From: Pseudomonas resinovorans NBRC 106553 | GTDB lineage: Bacteria > Pseudomonadota > Gammaproteobacteria > Pseudomonadales > Pseudomonadaceae | Assembly (NCBI RefSeq): GCF_000412695.1 | Contig: NC_021499.1 | Location: 3,720,001 to 3,784,000 of the forward strand | DNA length: 64,000 nucleotides | Direction of reading: 5' to 3' | Shown: positions 27,495 to 34,954 of the stretch, one piece after another | Numbering within the stretch: position 1 is the first letter of the stretch | How the letters are laid out: each line of letters begins with the position of its first letter | Program-made: the position numbers and the translations under genes | Notes under the pieces: generated by a model | Databases searched by the model: none | Seen by the model: only the letters and a program-made list of their open reading frames with translations | What the model was told of the DNA's origin: nothing

Positions 27495-27645
27495 CCCCTC
27501 TCCCGGCGGGAGAGGGGTTCAGCCCCTGCAGCATCACCCTGTGGGGGCGAATTCATTCGCCAAGCAGGCCGCAGGTCTGCCCTTCGAGCTCCCAGCCGAC
27601 CTGATGATCCCCTCAACCCCGGCCCCTCTCCCATAGGGAGAGGGG
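27495..27645. repeat. Twin CCCCTCTCCC hairpins at both convergent gene ends
   Basis: The same 10-bp hairpin, CCCCTCTCCC/GGGAGAGGGG, occurs at 27495-27517 (loop GGC) after the porin and at 27623-27645 (loop ATA) after yjiA on the other strand. A GAATTCATTCGCC-type repeat arm lies between. The hairpins probably act as terminators or mRNA-end stabilisers although T-tracts are poor. Confidence 0.65.
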
Positions 27646-27654
27646 AGCTCACAC

Positions 27655-28629
27655 CTACACCTGCGCGGCCTCGAAGCCCGCGCGGATGTCCGCTTCCGGC
27701 AGCTGGTCGCCGATGAACACCATCACGCTCGCGCGCGCCTCGCCGTCCTGCCACTCGGTGTCCCAGTCGAAGCCGTAGAGCCGCAGCACGCCCTGGAACA
27801 CCAGGCGGCGGTCTTCGCCGGCGATGCTCAGCACGCCCTTGTAGCGCAGCATGGAATTGCCGTGCTCCTCCAGCAGCCGCTCCATGAAGGCGCTGAGCTT
27901 GTCGATATCCAGCGGGCGCTCGCTTTTCAGCACCAGGGTGCCGATGCGGTCGGGGCTGCCGGCTGGTGTCAGCGGACGCAGGCCGAGCGCCGGGCCGACA
28001 TCGGCGTTGAGGTTGAAGCCGCGCACGTCCAGCAGCTCGGCCAGGTCGATGCGGCCATGCTCCACCACACGGATCGGCGCGCGACGGTTGATGCGCGAAA
28101 GGCGCTGGCACAGCGCGTCGAAGTGCGCCTCGTCCACCAGGTCGCGCTTGCTCACCAGGATGCGGTCGGCGAAGCCCACCTGCGCCTGGGCGATGGTTTC
28201 CTGCAGGTGGCGCTCGGCGTTCACCGCGTCCACCAGGGTGATGATGCCGTCCAGCACATAGCGCTGGCACAGCTCTTCATCGGCGAAGAAGGTCTGCGCC
28301 ACCGGCGCCGGGTCGGCGAGGCCGGTGCACTCGATCACCAGGCGGTCGAAGGCCAGCTCGCCGGCGTCCAGGCGCTCCAGCAGCAGGAACAGGGCCTTTT
28401 CCAGCTCCACGTGGATGGAGCAGCAGACGCAGCCGTTGGCCAGGGTCATCACCTGCACCGGCTCCGCGCCGAGCAGTTGGCCGTCGATGGGGGTCTCGCT
28501 GAACTCGTTTTCGATCACGGCGATCTTCAGGCCGTGCTCGGCCTTGAGGATGTGCTTGAGCAGGGTGGTCTTGCCGGCACCGAGGAAGCCGCTGAGCACG
28601 GTGACCGGAATGGGGAATTGGGCAGACAT
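27655..28629 (-). CDS. yjiA: CobW/P47K-family GTPase YjiA
   Basis: This 324-residue G3E GTPase has a Walker A (GFLGAGKTTLL), the metal-binding CxCC motif (NGCVCCS) and a Walker B/ECTG stretch (LVIECTGLADP). The usual NKxD base-recognition motif reads SKRD. G3E proteins insert or carry metals such as Zn or Co. It ends the cstA-yjiX-yjiA block, a stable order in Pseudomonas. The gap to yjiX (28630-28744) carries a GAATTCATTCGC repeat arm. Confidence 0.9.
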   Translation of the reverse strand: MSAQFPIPVTVLSGFLGAGKTTLLKHILKAEHGLKIAVIENEFSETPIDGQLLGAEPVQVMTLANGCVCCSIHVELEKALFLLLERLDAGELAFDRLVIECTGLADPAPVAQTFFADEELCQRYVLDGIITLVDAVNAERHLQETIAQAQVGFADRILVSKRDLVDEAHFDALCQRLSRINRRAPIRVVEHGRIDLAELLDVRGFNLNADVGPALGLRPLTPAGSPDRIGTLVLKSERPLDIDKLSAFMERLLEEHGNSMLRYKGVLSIAGEDRRLVFQGVLRLYGFDWDTEWQDGEARASVMVFIGDQLPEADIRAGFEAAQV

Positions 28630-28744
28630 CAGGGCAATCCTCGAAATCAGGTTTCAACCTGTAGGAGCGAATTCATTCGCGATCGGTCGGCGCAAACAAG
28701 AGCGCCACGCAGGGCGTGGCGCTCAGGTTACCGCATCGAGCAGT

Positions 28745-28948
28745 TCAGCAGCAGCGTACGGGTCGCCCCTTGCCGCCGCCGTAACGCGCCTCCTGGCGCT
28801 CACGGAAGAACTCCTCGTACGTCATTACCGGCTTGTCCGGGTGCTTGTTGCGCATGTGCTCGACGTAAGTGTCGTAGTCGGGCATGCCCACCAGCATCCG
28901 GGCCGCCTGGCCCAGGTACTTACCCATGCGGCTCAGGTCGTTGAACAT
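28745..28948 (-). CDS. YbdD/YjiX-family (DUF466) CstA partner protein
   Basis: This 67-residue protein contains the family core [22 protein letters not shown] and [14 protein letters not shown]. Members always follow CstA/BtsT transporters and are needed for, or modulate, their activity. It begins 13 bases after cstA, so they form one operon. Confidence 0.9.
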   Translation of the reverse strand: MFNDLSRMGKYLGQAARMLVGMPDYDTYVEHMRNKHPDKPVMTYEEFFRERQEARYGGGKGRPVRCC

Positions 28949-28961
28949 GCGCGCGGTCTCC

Positions 28962-31019
28962 TCAAGCGTCCGGAATCGGCTGGAAAGGCGATTCCTTGTC
29001 GGTGCGCTCGGTCTTCATCCAGGCGCTGCGTCCCACCTTGATCGCGTAGAACAGCACGCTCAGCACCACGAAGAGGAACAGCACGGTCAGGGTCGCGTTG
29101 GTGTAGGCGTTGAAGATCACATGCTGCATCTGCGCCACGTCCTTGGCCGGGGCCAGGATCTGGCCGGCTTCCAGGGCGTCGCTGTACTTCTTGGCGAGTG
29201 CCAGGAAGCCCACGGCCGGGTTCGGGTCGAGCAGCTTGATCAGGCCCGCGGTGGTGGTGCAGATCAGCAGCCAGGTGGCCGGAATCAGGGTGACCCAGAC
29301 ATAGCGCTGGCGCTTCATCTTGATCAGCACCACGCAACCCAGCATCAGGGCGATGCCCGCCAGCATCTGGTTGGAGATACCGAACAGCGGCCACAGGGTG
29401 TTGATGCCGCCCAGCGGGTCGATCACGCCCTGGTACAGCAGCCAGCCCCACATGGCCACGCAACCGGCGGTGGCGATCACGTTGGCGGTCCAGGACTCGG
29501 TCTTCTTCAGGGCCGGGACGAAGTTGCCCAACAGGTCCTGCAGCATGAAGCGACCGGCACGGGTACCGGCGTCCACCGCGGTGAGGATGAACAGCGCCTC
29601 GAAGAGAATCGCGAAGTGGTACCAGAAGGCCATGGTGTTCTCACCCGGCAGCACCTGGTGGAGGATCTGCGCGATGCCTACGGCCAGGGTCGGCGCACCG
29701 CCGGCACGGGCCAGGATGCTGTGCTCGCCGATATCCGCGGCGGTCTGCTGGAGCACTTCCGGGGTGATGGCGAAGCCCCAGCTGCTGACCGTGGCGGCCA
29801 CGGCATGCACGTCGGTACCCACCAGGGCCGGCGGGCTGTTCATGGCGAAGTACACGCCCGGCTCGATCACCGAGGCGGCGACCATGGCCATGATGGCGAC
29901 GAAGGATTCCATCAGCATGCCGCCGTAGCCGATGTAGCGGGCATGGGACTCGTTGGCCAGCAGCTTGGGCGTGGTGCCCGAGGAAATCAGCGCGTGGAAA
30001 CCGGAGACCGCGCCGCAGGCGATGGTGATGAACAGGAAGGGGAACAGGGTGCCCTTCCACACCGGGCCGGTGCCGTCGACGAACTGGGTCAGGGCCGGCA
30101 TCTTCAGCTCGGGCGCGATCACCAGGATGCCGATGGCCAGGCCGATGATGGTGCCGATTTTCAGGAAGGTCGACAGGTAGTCACGCGGGGCGAGGATCAG
30201 CCACACCGGCAGCACCGCGGCGACGAAGCCGTAGCCGATCAGCATCCAGGTGATCTGCACGCCGGTGAAGGTGAAGGCCGGGCCCCAGACCGGGTCCGCC
30301 GCCACCAGGCCGCCGAACCAGATGGACGCCAGCAGCAGCGCCACGCCGACGATGGAGATCTCACCGATGCGGCCCGGGCGGATGTAGCGCATGTAGATGC
30401 CCATGAACATCGCGATCGGGATGGTCGCCATCACGGTGAACATGCCCCAGGGGCTTTCGGCCAGGGCCTTCACCACGATCAGCGAGAGCACCGCGAGGAT
30501 GATGATCATGATCAGGAAGGCGCCGAACAGCGCGATGGTGCCAGGCACCTGGCCCATTTCCTCGCGCACCAGCTCGCCCAGGGAGCGGCCGTTACGACGG
30601 CTGGAAATGAACAGCACCATGAAGTCCTGCACCGCACCGGCCAGGACCACGCCGGCGATCAGCCAGAGGGTGCCGGGCAGGTAGCCCATCTGCGCGGCGA
30701 GCACCGGGCCCACCAGCGGGCCGGCGCCGGCGATGGCGGCGAAGTGGTGACCGAAAAGGATGTGCTTGTTGGTCGGGACGTAGTCCAGGCCGTCGTTGTT
30801 CAACACCGCCGGTGTTGCACGGGTGGCGTCCAGCTCCATCACCCGGGTGGCGATGAACAGGCTGTAGTAACGGTAGGCAATCAGGTAGATCGCGGTTGCA
30901 GCAGTAACGATCCAGAGCGCGTTAATGGCTTCGCCCCGGCGCAGCGCCACGGTGCCCAGCGCGAATGCGCCCAGCACGGCAACGGCGAACCAGGCGATTC
31001 GGGTAGCCAGTTGTGTCAT
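28962..31019 (-). CDS. cstA: Carbon starvation protein CstA (pyruvate/peptide transporter)
   Basis: This 685-residue polytopic inner-membrane protein of the CstA/BtsT family has many hydrophobic helices and the conserved [20 protein letters not shown] segment near residue 80. Family members import pyruvate or peptides when carbon is scarce. The ATG follows GGCAGGAG. The leader holds overlapping Crc/Hfq-type motifs and a dyad further upstream, consistent with catabolite control. Confidence 0.95.
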   Translation of the reverse strand: MTQLATRIAWFAVAVLGAFALGTVALRRGEAINALWIVTAATAIYLIAYRYYSLFIATRVMELDATRATPAVLNNDGLDYVPTNKHILFGHHFAAIAGAGPLVGPVLAAQMGYLPGTLWLIAGVVLAGAVQDFMVLFISSRRNGRSLGELVREEMGQVPGTIALFGAFLIMIIILAVLSLIVVKALAESPWGMFTVMATIPIAMFMGIYMRYIRPGRIGEISIVGVALLLASIWFGGLVAADPVWGPAFTFTGVQITWMLIGYGFVAAVLPVWLILAPRDYLSTFLKIGTIIGLAIGILVIAPELKMPALTQFVDGTGPVWKGTLFPFLFITIACGAVSGFHALISSGTTPKLLANESHARYIGYGGMLMESFVAIMAMVAASVIEPGVYFAMNSPPALVGTDVHAVAATVSSWGFAITPEVLQQTAADIGEHSILARAGGAPTLAVGIAQILHQVLPGENTMAFWYHFAILFEALFILTAVDAGTRAGRFMLQDLLGNFVPALKKTESWTANVIATAGCVAMWGWLLYQGVIDPLGGINTLWPLFGISNQMLAGIALMLGCVVLIKMKRQRYVWVTLIPATWLLICTTTAGLIKLLDPNPAVGFLALAKKYSDALEAGQILAPAKDVAQMQHVIFNAYTNATLTVLFLFVVLSVLFYAIKVGRSAWMKTERTDKESPFQPIPDA

Positions 31020-31057
31020 CGAAGGTCTCCTGCCGCTGGGATTACCTGCGGCGGCTT

Positions 31058-31068
31058 TTGTTGTTGTT
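31058..31068 (-). promoter_or_regulatory. Crc/Hfq CA motif in the cstA leader
   Basis: On the coding strand this reads AACAACAACAA, two overlapping perfect AAnAAnAA matches about 40 bases before the cstA start codon. Crc with Hfq represses translation at such motifs in Pseudomonas; action here is inferred. Confidence 0.5.
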
Positions 31069-31141
31069 TATGCCCGGATAAGGGCAGCGGACACTATCGG
31101 CGCCTGGCGCCCGCGGAGACATTCGCACAACTACGAAGCAG

Positions 31142-31163
31142 GGCTACGTAATACTACGTAGCC
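31142..31163. promoter_or_regulatory. Perfect dyad upstream of cstA
   Basis: GGCTACGTA and TACGTAGCC flank the spacer ATAC, a 9-bp perfect inverted repeat about 125 bases upstream of cstA. It lies in the likely promoter region and is a good candidate activator or repressor site; the factor is unknown. Confidence 0.5.
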
Positions 31164-31477
31164 AGCATGCGCCATCACGGGGCATCTTTCGGTGTGGGGA
31201 CGAGGGAACGATCCCAGGCAAGGAATCATGTAGGGGCGATTGCAATCGCCAAGCGAACCGCAGGTTCGCCCTTCAGCGCAGCAGGGGGCGGCTTCGCCAC
31301 CCTTGGCGAATGAATTCGCCCCCACAAGACTTGGTCGCCAAGGGCAGTGGTGTAGGTTGTGGCTGAGCTATGCGAAGCCCAACACCAGGCGCCTCGGTCG
31401 AGCGGTCGGTTCCCACACCGCCAATCGACTTCTCCCCACAGACCGCCCGCTAGGAACTTTCACACAAGCCATTAGCC

Positions 31478-31507
31478 TTGAGCGCCTACAAATGCCCTCG
31501 CTAGAGT
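31478..31507 (+). promoter_or_regulatory. Sigma-70-like promoter of cassette copy 1
   Basis: TTGAGC (31478-31483), an 18-base spacer and TAGAGT (31502-31507) give a plausible promoter placing the start near 31514, just before the first leader hairpin. The same sequence is present in copy 2. Confidence 0.45.
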
Positions 31508-31513
31508 CCGGCC

Positions 31514-31745
31514 ACTCGCGGTCAATCCCGCGAGGCGGGAGTCGAAACCCGGAACATCTACGAAGGCGCACGCGCGCCATAGCCATCAGCCAGGCGCTTT
31601 TTTGTGCCCGTCCGATGCATCTATGGCGGACCGTGCGGGGCAGGCATTTGTCTGGCCGGTTCCTTCGTACCGGTATTTCGACCCCCGTACGGTCCGCCAC
31701 CCTCCAGCCGAGTCGAAACGGCCCGTGGCGGCTTCCATGGCAACG
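31514..31745 (+). ncRNA. Structured leader RNA with a triplicated self-complementary word, copy 1
   Basis: The order of elements is as follows. Hairpin CTCGCGG/CCGCGAG comes first. Hairpin A (CGGG/CCCG) then shows the loop AGTCGAAA at 31540-31547. After a variable stretch, a 16-bp stem P1 (31625-31640 with 31683-31698) encloses P2 (CAGGC/GTCTG, 31641-31654) and P3 (31655-31660/31669-31674). The single-stranded TTTCGAC (31676-31682) follows P3. Hairpin C (GCCG/CGGC, 31707-31722) shows AGTCGAAA again at 31711-31718. TTTCGAC is the reverse complement of GTCGAAA in both loops. The outer stem of hairpin C (31694-31700 with 31725-31731) uses the same bases as the foot of P1, so the two are mutually exclusive. 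The RNA ends at the ribosome-binding site. No known riboswitch is recognised. Confidence 0.7.
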
Positions 31746-31760
31746 AAGGAGGCAACGGAC

Positions 31761-32087
31761 ATGCACCACCCACCTTTTATCCCCGCGCACCACCCCGCCA
31801 CACTCCGGCCCCTGCCCTATCCCGCCCAGCCCCATGGCGATGTGTTGTTTCTCAACCCCCATGCCTCGGCCGCCAACCTCTTCGACACCGCCCAGCAACG
31901 CATGGCCGCCCTTGGCGACCTGCTGCACTGCCTGGAAAACAGCAGCTCCCACAGCCTGCTCCCCGAGGAAACCGCCCGTGTAGCCGCCGCCCTCGGCCTG
32001 CTGCTGGCCGAAGCCCGCGTCTTGTTCGAGGCGGCCTATGAACGAGCACGGGAAGAAGCGCAGGCCAACGATTGCCACCGTCCGTAA
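31761..32087 (+). CDS. Small unknown protein of the duplicated leader-RNA cassette, copy 1
   Basis: This 108-residue protein has a Pro/His-rich start (MHHPPFIPAHHPATLRPLPY), a LFLNPHASAANLF link and two amphipathic helices (DTAQQRMAALGDLLHCLE; PEETARVAAALGLLLAEAR). It resembles the small helical DUF3077/DUF6124-like proteins that are multi-copy in Pseudomonas, but I cannot assign a function. AAGGAGG lies 8 bases before the ATG. It is nearly identical to copy 2 (32636-32944), differing mainly at the C-terminus. Confidence 0.7.
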   Translation: MHHPPFIPAHHPATLRPLPYPAQPHGDVLFLNPHASAANLFDTAQQRMAALGDLLHCLENSSSHSLLPEETARVAAALGLLLAEARVLFEAAYERAREEAQANDCHRP

Positions 32088-32370
32088 GGACTCACCCCGA
32101 AGGCAGCGCGCAGCAGTCTGGTGTGGGGGCGATTTCAATCGCCAAGCGAACCGCAGGTTCGCCCTTCAGCGCAGCAGGGGGCGGCTTCGCCACCCTTGGC
32201 GCATGAATTCGCCCCCACAAGACTTGGTCGCCAAGGGCAGTGGCGTAGGTTGTGGCTGAGCTATGCGAAGCCCAACACCAGGCGCCTCGGTCGAGAGGTC
32301 GGTTCCCACACCGCCAATCGACTTCTCCCCACAGACCGCCCGCTAGGAACTTTCACACAAGCCATTAGCC

Positions 32371-32400
32371 TTGAGCGCCTACAAATGCCCTCGCTAGAGT
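32371..32400 (+). promoter_or_regulatory. Sigma-70-like promoter of cassette copy 2
   Basis: TTGAGC (32371-32376), an 18-base spacer and TAGAGT (32395-32400), identical to copy 1. Confidence 0.45.
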
Positions 32401-32406
32401 CCGGCC

Positions 32407-32620
32407 ACTCGCGGTCAATCCCGCGAGGCGGGTGTCGCAGCCCGGTCCTTCCAGCAAGGCATGTCCAACCATGGACATGACGCCAGCGGCGTCGCACATG
32501 GTGGACCGTGCGGGGCAGACTTCGGTCTGGCCGGGGCCTTGCTAGCCGGTACTGCGACCCCCGCATTGGTCCGCCACCCTTTCGTGTCGCAGCGATGGGT
32601 GGCGATTCTTCCGCCTAGCA
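32407..32620 (+). ncRNA. Structured leader RNA with a triplicated self-complementary word, copy 2
   Basis: This has the same plan as copy 1 with different sequence. Hairpin A (CGGG/CCCG) has loop TGTCGCAG at 32433-32440. Two copy-specific hairpins follow (CATGTCCA/TGGACATG at 32460-32479 and GACGCC/GGCGTC at 32479-32493). P1 is 32500-32515 with 32559-32575, P2 is CAGAC-TTCG-GTCTG (32516-32529) and P3 is 32530-32534/32546-32550. The free word CTGCGAC lies at 32552-32558. Hairpin C has loop TGTCGCAG at 32585-32592 inside stem CGCCACCC/GGGTGGCG. CTGCGAC is the reverse complement of GTCGCAG in both loops. Compared with copy 1, the three sites have changed together and stems show compensatory changes. 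Hairpin C again competes with the P1 foot. Confidence 0.7.
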
Positions 32621-32635
32621 AGGGAAGCAACGGAC

Positions 32636-32944
32636 ATGCACCACCCACCTTTTATCCCCGCGCACCACCCCGCCACACTCAGGCCCCTGCCCTATCCCGC
32701 CCAGCCCCATGGCGATGTGTTGTTTCTCAACCCCCATGCCTCGGCCGCCAACCTCTTCGACACCGCCCAGCAACGCATGGCCGCCCTTGGCGACCTGCTG
32801 CACTGCCTGGAAAACAGCAGCTCCCACAGCCTGCTCCCCGAGGAAACCGCCCGTGTAGCCGCCGCCCTCGGCCTGCTGCTGGCCGAAGCCCGCGCCTTGT
32901 ACGAGGCGGCCTATGAACGGGCGCGGGAAGACCGACCCTTGTAG
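32636..32944 (+). CDS. Small unknown protein of the duplicated leader-RNA cassette, copy 2
   Basis: This 102-residue protein is identical to copy 1 over about the first 90 residues, then has ALYEAAYERAREDRPL where copy 1 has VLFEAAYERA and a longer tail. The ribosome-binding site AAGGGAAG is weaker than in copy 1. Function is unknown. Its near identity to copy 1 contrasts with the diverged leader. Confidence 0.7.
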   Translation: MHHPPFIPAHHPATLRPLPYPAQPHGDVLFLNPHASAANLFDTAQQRMAALGDLLHCLENSSSHSLLPEETARVAAALGLLLAEARALYEAAYERAREDRPL

Positions 32945-33076
32945 GAGCGAACTCACTCCGAATCGAACGCGGCGCGCAAACCAGTAGCCCGGATGAAATC
33001 CGGGAGAGGCGGTGAGGTCTCCCCGGATCGATCAGGCAGGACTACGTCCTGCATCGCGATTGAAATCGCTCCTACA
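32941..33076. repeat. Composite palindromic repeats after the cassette
   Basis: A GTAGGAGCGAA-type arm (32941-32965), an AGCCCGGATGAAATCCGGG hairpin (32984-33004) and a reversed GAAATCGCTCCTACA arm (33062-33076) fill the gap before the LysE-type gene. Confidence 0.7.
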
Positions 33077-33100
33077 TCGAGGCCGGCCCCACCGAATCAT

Positions 33101-33718
33101 TCAACGGCTCAGCAGCAGCTTCCCGCCCATCACCAGCAGGAAGCTGCCCATCAGGGTTTCGAACACGGCCTTGAAGCGCATGAAACCGCCGCGTACGCCG
33201 GGCCTGGAAAACAGCAGCGCCATTGAGCAGTACCAGGTGCCCGATACCAGCGCGGCGATGACCACGATGGCCGCGTAGAACCAGACCGGCGCGTGGGCCG
33301 GCACCATCACCGCGAAGATGCTGCCGTAGAAGGCCAGGGCCTTGGGGTTGGTCATGCTCACCAGGTAGCCCTTGCGGGCCGCGGCGATGGGGCTGGACTC
33401 GAGCCGTTCCGGGGTGGCCAGGGGCGCCTTGCGCGCGCCGAGGATCATCCGCCCGCCGAGCCAGATCAGGTAGGCGGCACCCAACAGGCGGATACCCAGG
33501 TGCAGCCACTCCACCTGCGACACGATCAGCCCCAGCCCAGCCACGGCCAGCAGCGTCCAGGTGGCGGAGGCGGCGGACATGCCCAGCCCGGTGGCGACGC
33601 CCGCGCGGCGCGAACGCAGGGTGGCGGTGGAGGTGACAATGGCGAAGTTCGGCCCGGGGCTGACGACGCTGAGCGCCAAAACACCGGAAATGGCTAGCAA
33701 TGCGCCGAGGTAGTCCAC
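33101..33718 (-). CDS. LysE/RhtB-family exporter
   Basis: This 205-residue inner-membrane protein has about six helices and the family signature near the first helix (VSPGPNFAIVTSTATLRSRRAGVATGLG). LysE/RhtB proteins export amino acids or small metabolites by proton exchange. No regulator is adjacent. Substrate unknown. Confidence 0.88.
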   Translation of the reverse strand: MDYLGALLAISGVLALSVVSPGPNFAIVTSTATLRSRRAGVATGLGMSAASATWTLLAVAGLGLIVSQVEWLHLGIRLLGAAYLIWLGGRMILGARKAPLATPERLESSPIAAARKGYLVSMTNPKALAFYGSIFAVMVPAHAPVWFYAAIVVIAALVSGTWYCSMALLFSRPGVRGGFMRFKAVFETLMGSFLLVMGGKLLLSR

Positions 33719-33806
33719 GGCAGCCTCCTGTCACAGGGGTCGGGGAGATGCCGGGAAGTATATCCGGGTACTGGCCGGAACCGCTCGTCAATGGTCGGCC
33801 TCCGCC

Positions 33807-33971
33807 CTACCGGCGGACTTCGCTCACGGCGCCCGGGGCCTCCCGCTCACCACTGGCCACCTCGGCTCCCAGCAGGGCCATCAGGAATACCCAGGCACAA
33901 GCCCCGGCCAAGGGCCAGCGGTGATTCCGGCGAAGCTGCCGGCCAGACGGTAAAGATGCACGACTGCTCAT
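33807..33971 (-). CDS. Possible 54-residue single-pass membrane peptide
   Basis: The ORF has a basic N-terminus (RQLRRNHRW), one hydrophobic segment (PLAGACAWVFLMALLGAEVA) and a charged tail, as expected for a small membrane protein. A weak GGAAG precedes the ATG. It lies about 200 bases downstream of the ExbB-like gene on the same strand and could be the last gene of that operon. No family recognised. The rest of 33719-34168 shows no gene. Confidence 0.35.
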   Translation of the reverse strand: MSSRASLPSGRQLRRNHRWPLAGACAWVFLMALLGAEVASGEREAPGAVSEVRR

Positions 33972-34168
33972 AGCGACTACTTCCGTCCAACGCCCGTCGA
34001 CTCCGGGCCTTGACCAGGCCCCGATGGTGACGACACAAGCACTGCAGGAAAGATTATGTCCCCCTGCACAGAAGCCCAGGCCGTCCATCGGGCGCCCAGG
34101 GTTGTTCAGCCGATTGCCGCCGAGGCTTGCCCGCAGCCGGAGGCGTGCGCCATTCGGGCTTCGCACGG

Positions 34169-34954
34169 TCAACTGACCGGGTCGACGCCCACTTCGCTCA
34201 CGGCGTGCGGATCCGTATCGGTCAGGGCATGGGCGCCCGACCGCTGCTCGACGGCCATCTGTCGCTCCACCTCCCGCCGCCGTTCGAGTTCGCGATTGAC
34301 CAGCAGCAGCACCTGGATGCAAAGCGCCCTGAGCCCCGCGTTGTAGCTGGCCATGCCGCGCACCAGCGTGTTGTAGATGACCACCGCCGGAATCGCCGCC
34401 ACCAGGCCGAGGGCCGTAGCCAGCAGCGCCTCGGCGATGCCGGGGGCGACTACCGCGAGGTTGGTGGTCTGGGATTCGGCGATGCCGATGAAGCTGTTCA
34501 TGATTCCCCAGACGGTGCCCATCAGGCCGACGAAGGGTGCAGTGGAGCCGATGCTGGCCAGCACGCCGATGCCCTGGCCTATGTCCCGTGCGCTGGCCGC
34601 CACCCGGCGCTCCAGGCGTAGGCGTATGCGCTCGGGCAGCCCTGCATTGCCCGGCAGCTCCGCCGACTGCTGCAGTTCATCCCGCACTTCCTGCAGCAGC
34701 TCCGCGGCAGGCCCCGGGTTGCGACCCAGCAGTTCCCAGGCATCCTCCAGACGCACGCTTCGATGCAGGGTTGCCAGATCACGACGCAACCGCAGGCGCT
34801 CCGAAAGCAGCTCCCAGGCCTTGGCCAGGCACACCGTCCAGGACAGCACCGAAGCGCCCACCAGGCCCAGCATGATGACTTGCACCACCGGGCCTGCGTT
34901 CAGGTACATGTCCAGCGGAGACAGATCGCCATGGACCGCCAGGGCAAGGTTCAC
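34169..34954 (-). CDS. MotA/TolQ/ExbB proton-channel family protein
   Basis: This 261-residue protein has TM1 near residue 20-40, a long cytoplasmic helical part, and TM2-TM3 carrying the family core (LASIGSTAPFVGLMGTVWGIMNSF ... PGIAEALLATALGLVAAIPAV). It energises TonB-type transport. Its GTG start (34954) overlaps the TGA of the PepSY gene as GTGA, with GGGGGAGG upstream; the longer frame to 35074 was rejected. It is the third gene of a receptor-PepSY-ExbB operon. The usual ExbD and TonB partners are absent here, so it must borrow them. Confidence 0.85.
   Translation of the reverse strand: MNLALAVHGDLSPLDMYLNAGPVVQVIMLGLVGASVLSWTVCLAKAWELLSERLRLRRDLATLHRSVRLEDAWELLGRNPGPAAELLQEVRDELQQSAELPGNAGLPERIRLRLERRVAASARDIGQGIGVLASIGSTAPFVGLMGTVWGIMNSFIGIAESQTTNLAVVAPGIAEALLATALGLVAAIPAVVIYNTLVRGMASYNAGLRALCIQVLLLVNRELERRREVERQMAVEQRSGAHALTDTDPHAVSEVGVDPVS

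Larger units (their letters stand above)
31233..32032 (+). repeat. Tandem cassette, copy 1
   Basis: This is the first copy of a duplicated unit: repeat hairpin, promoter, structured leader and small gene. Bases 31236-31539 match 32129-32432 with only four substitutions that I could count, and the coding part matches with one substitution until near its 3-prime end. The intervening 31540-31748 is strongly diverged in sequence but conserved in fold. Confidence 0.85.
32124..32920 (+). repeat. Tandem cassette, copy 2
   Basis: This is the second copy of the unit at 31233-32032, offset by 893 bases in the upstream part and 875 in the coding part, because its variable leader is 18 bases shorter. 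The junction 32088-32123 is unique sequence. Confidence 0.85.

Noticed and set aside
31524..31555. tRNA-like T-arm in the cassette leader
   Set aside because: GGGAGTCGAAACCC recalls a T-arm, but no acceptor, D or anticodon arms accompany it and copy 2 changes the loop to TGTCGCAG.
31514..32620. attC-like or IS110 bridge-RNA-like element
   Set aside because: Short complementary segments in a folded single strand suggested it, but no integrase or transposase is nearby and the elements are followed by a ribosome-binding site and ORF, not by a cassette junction.
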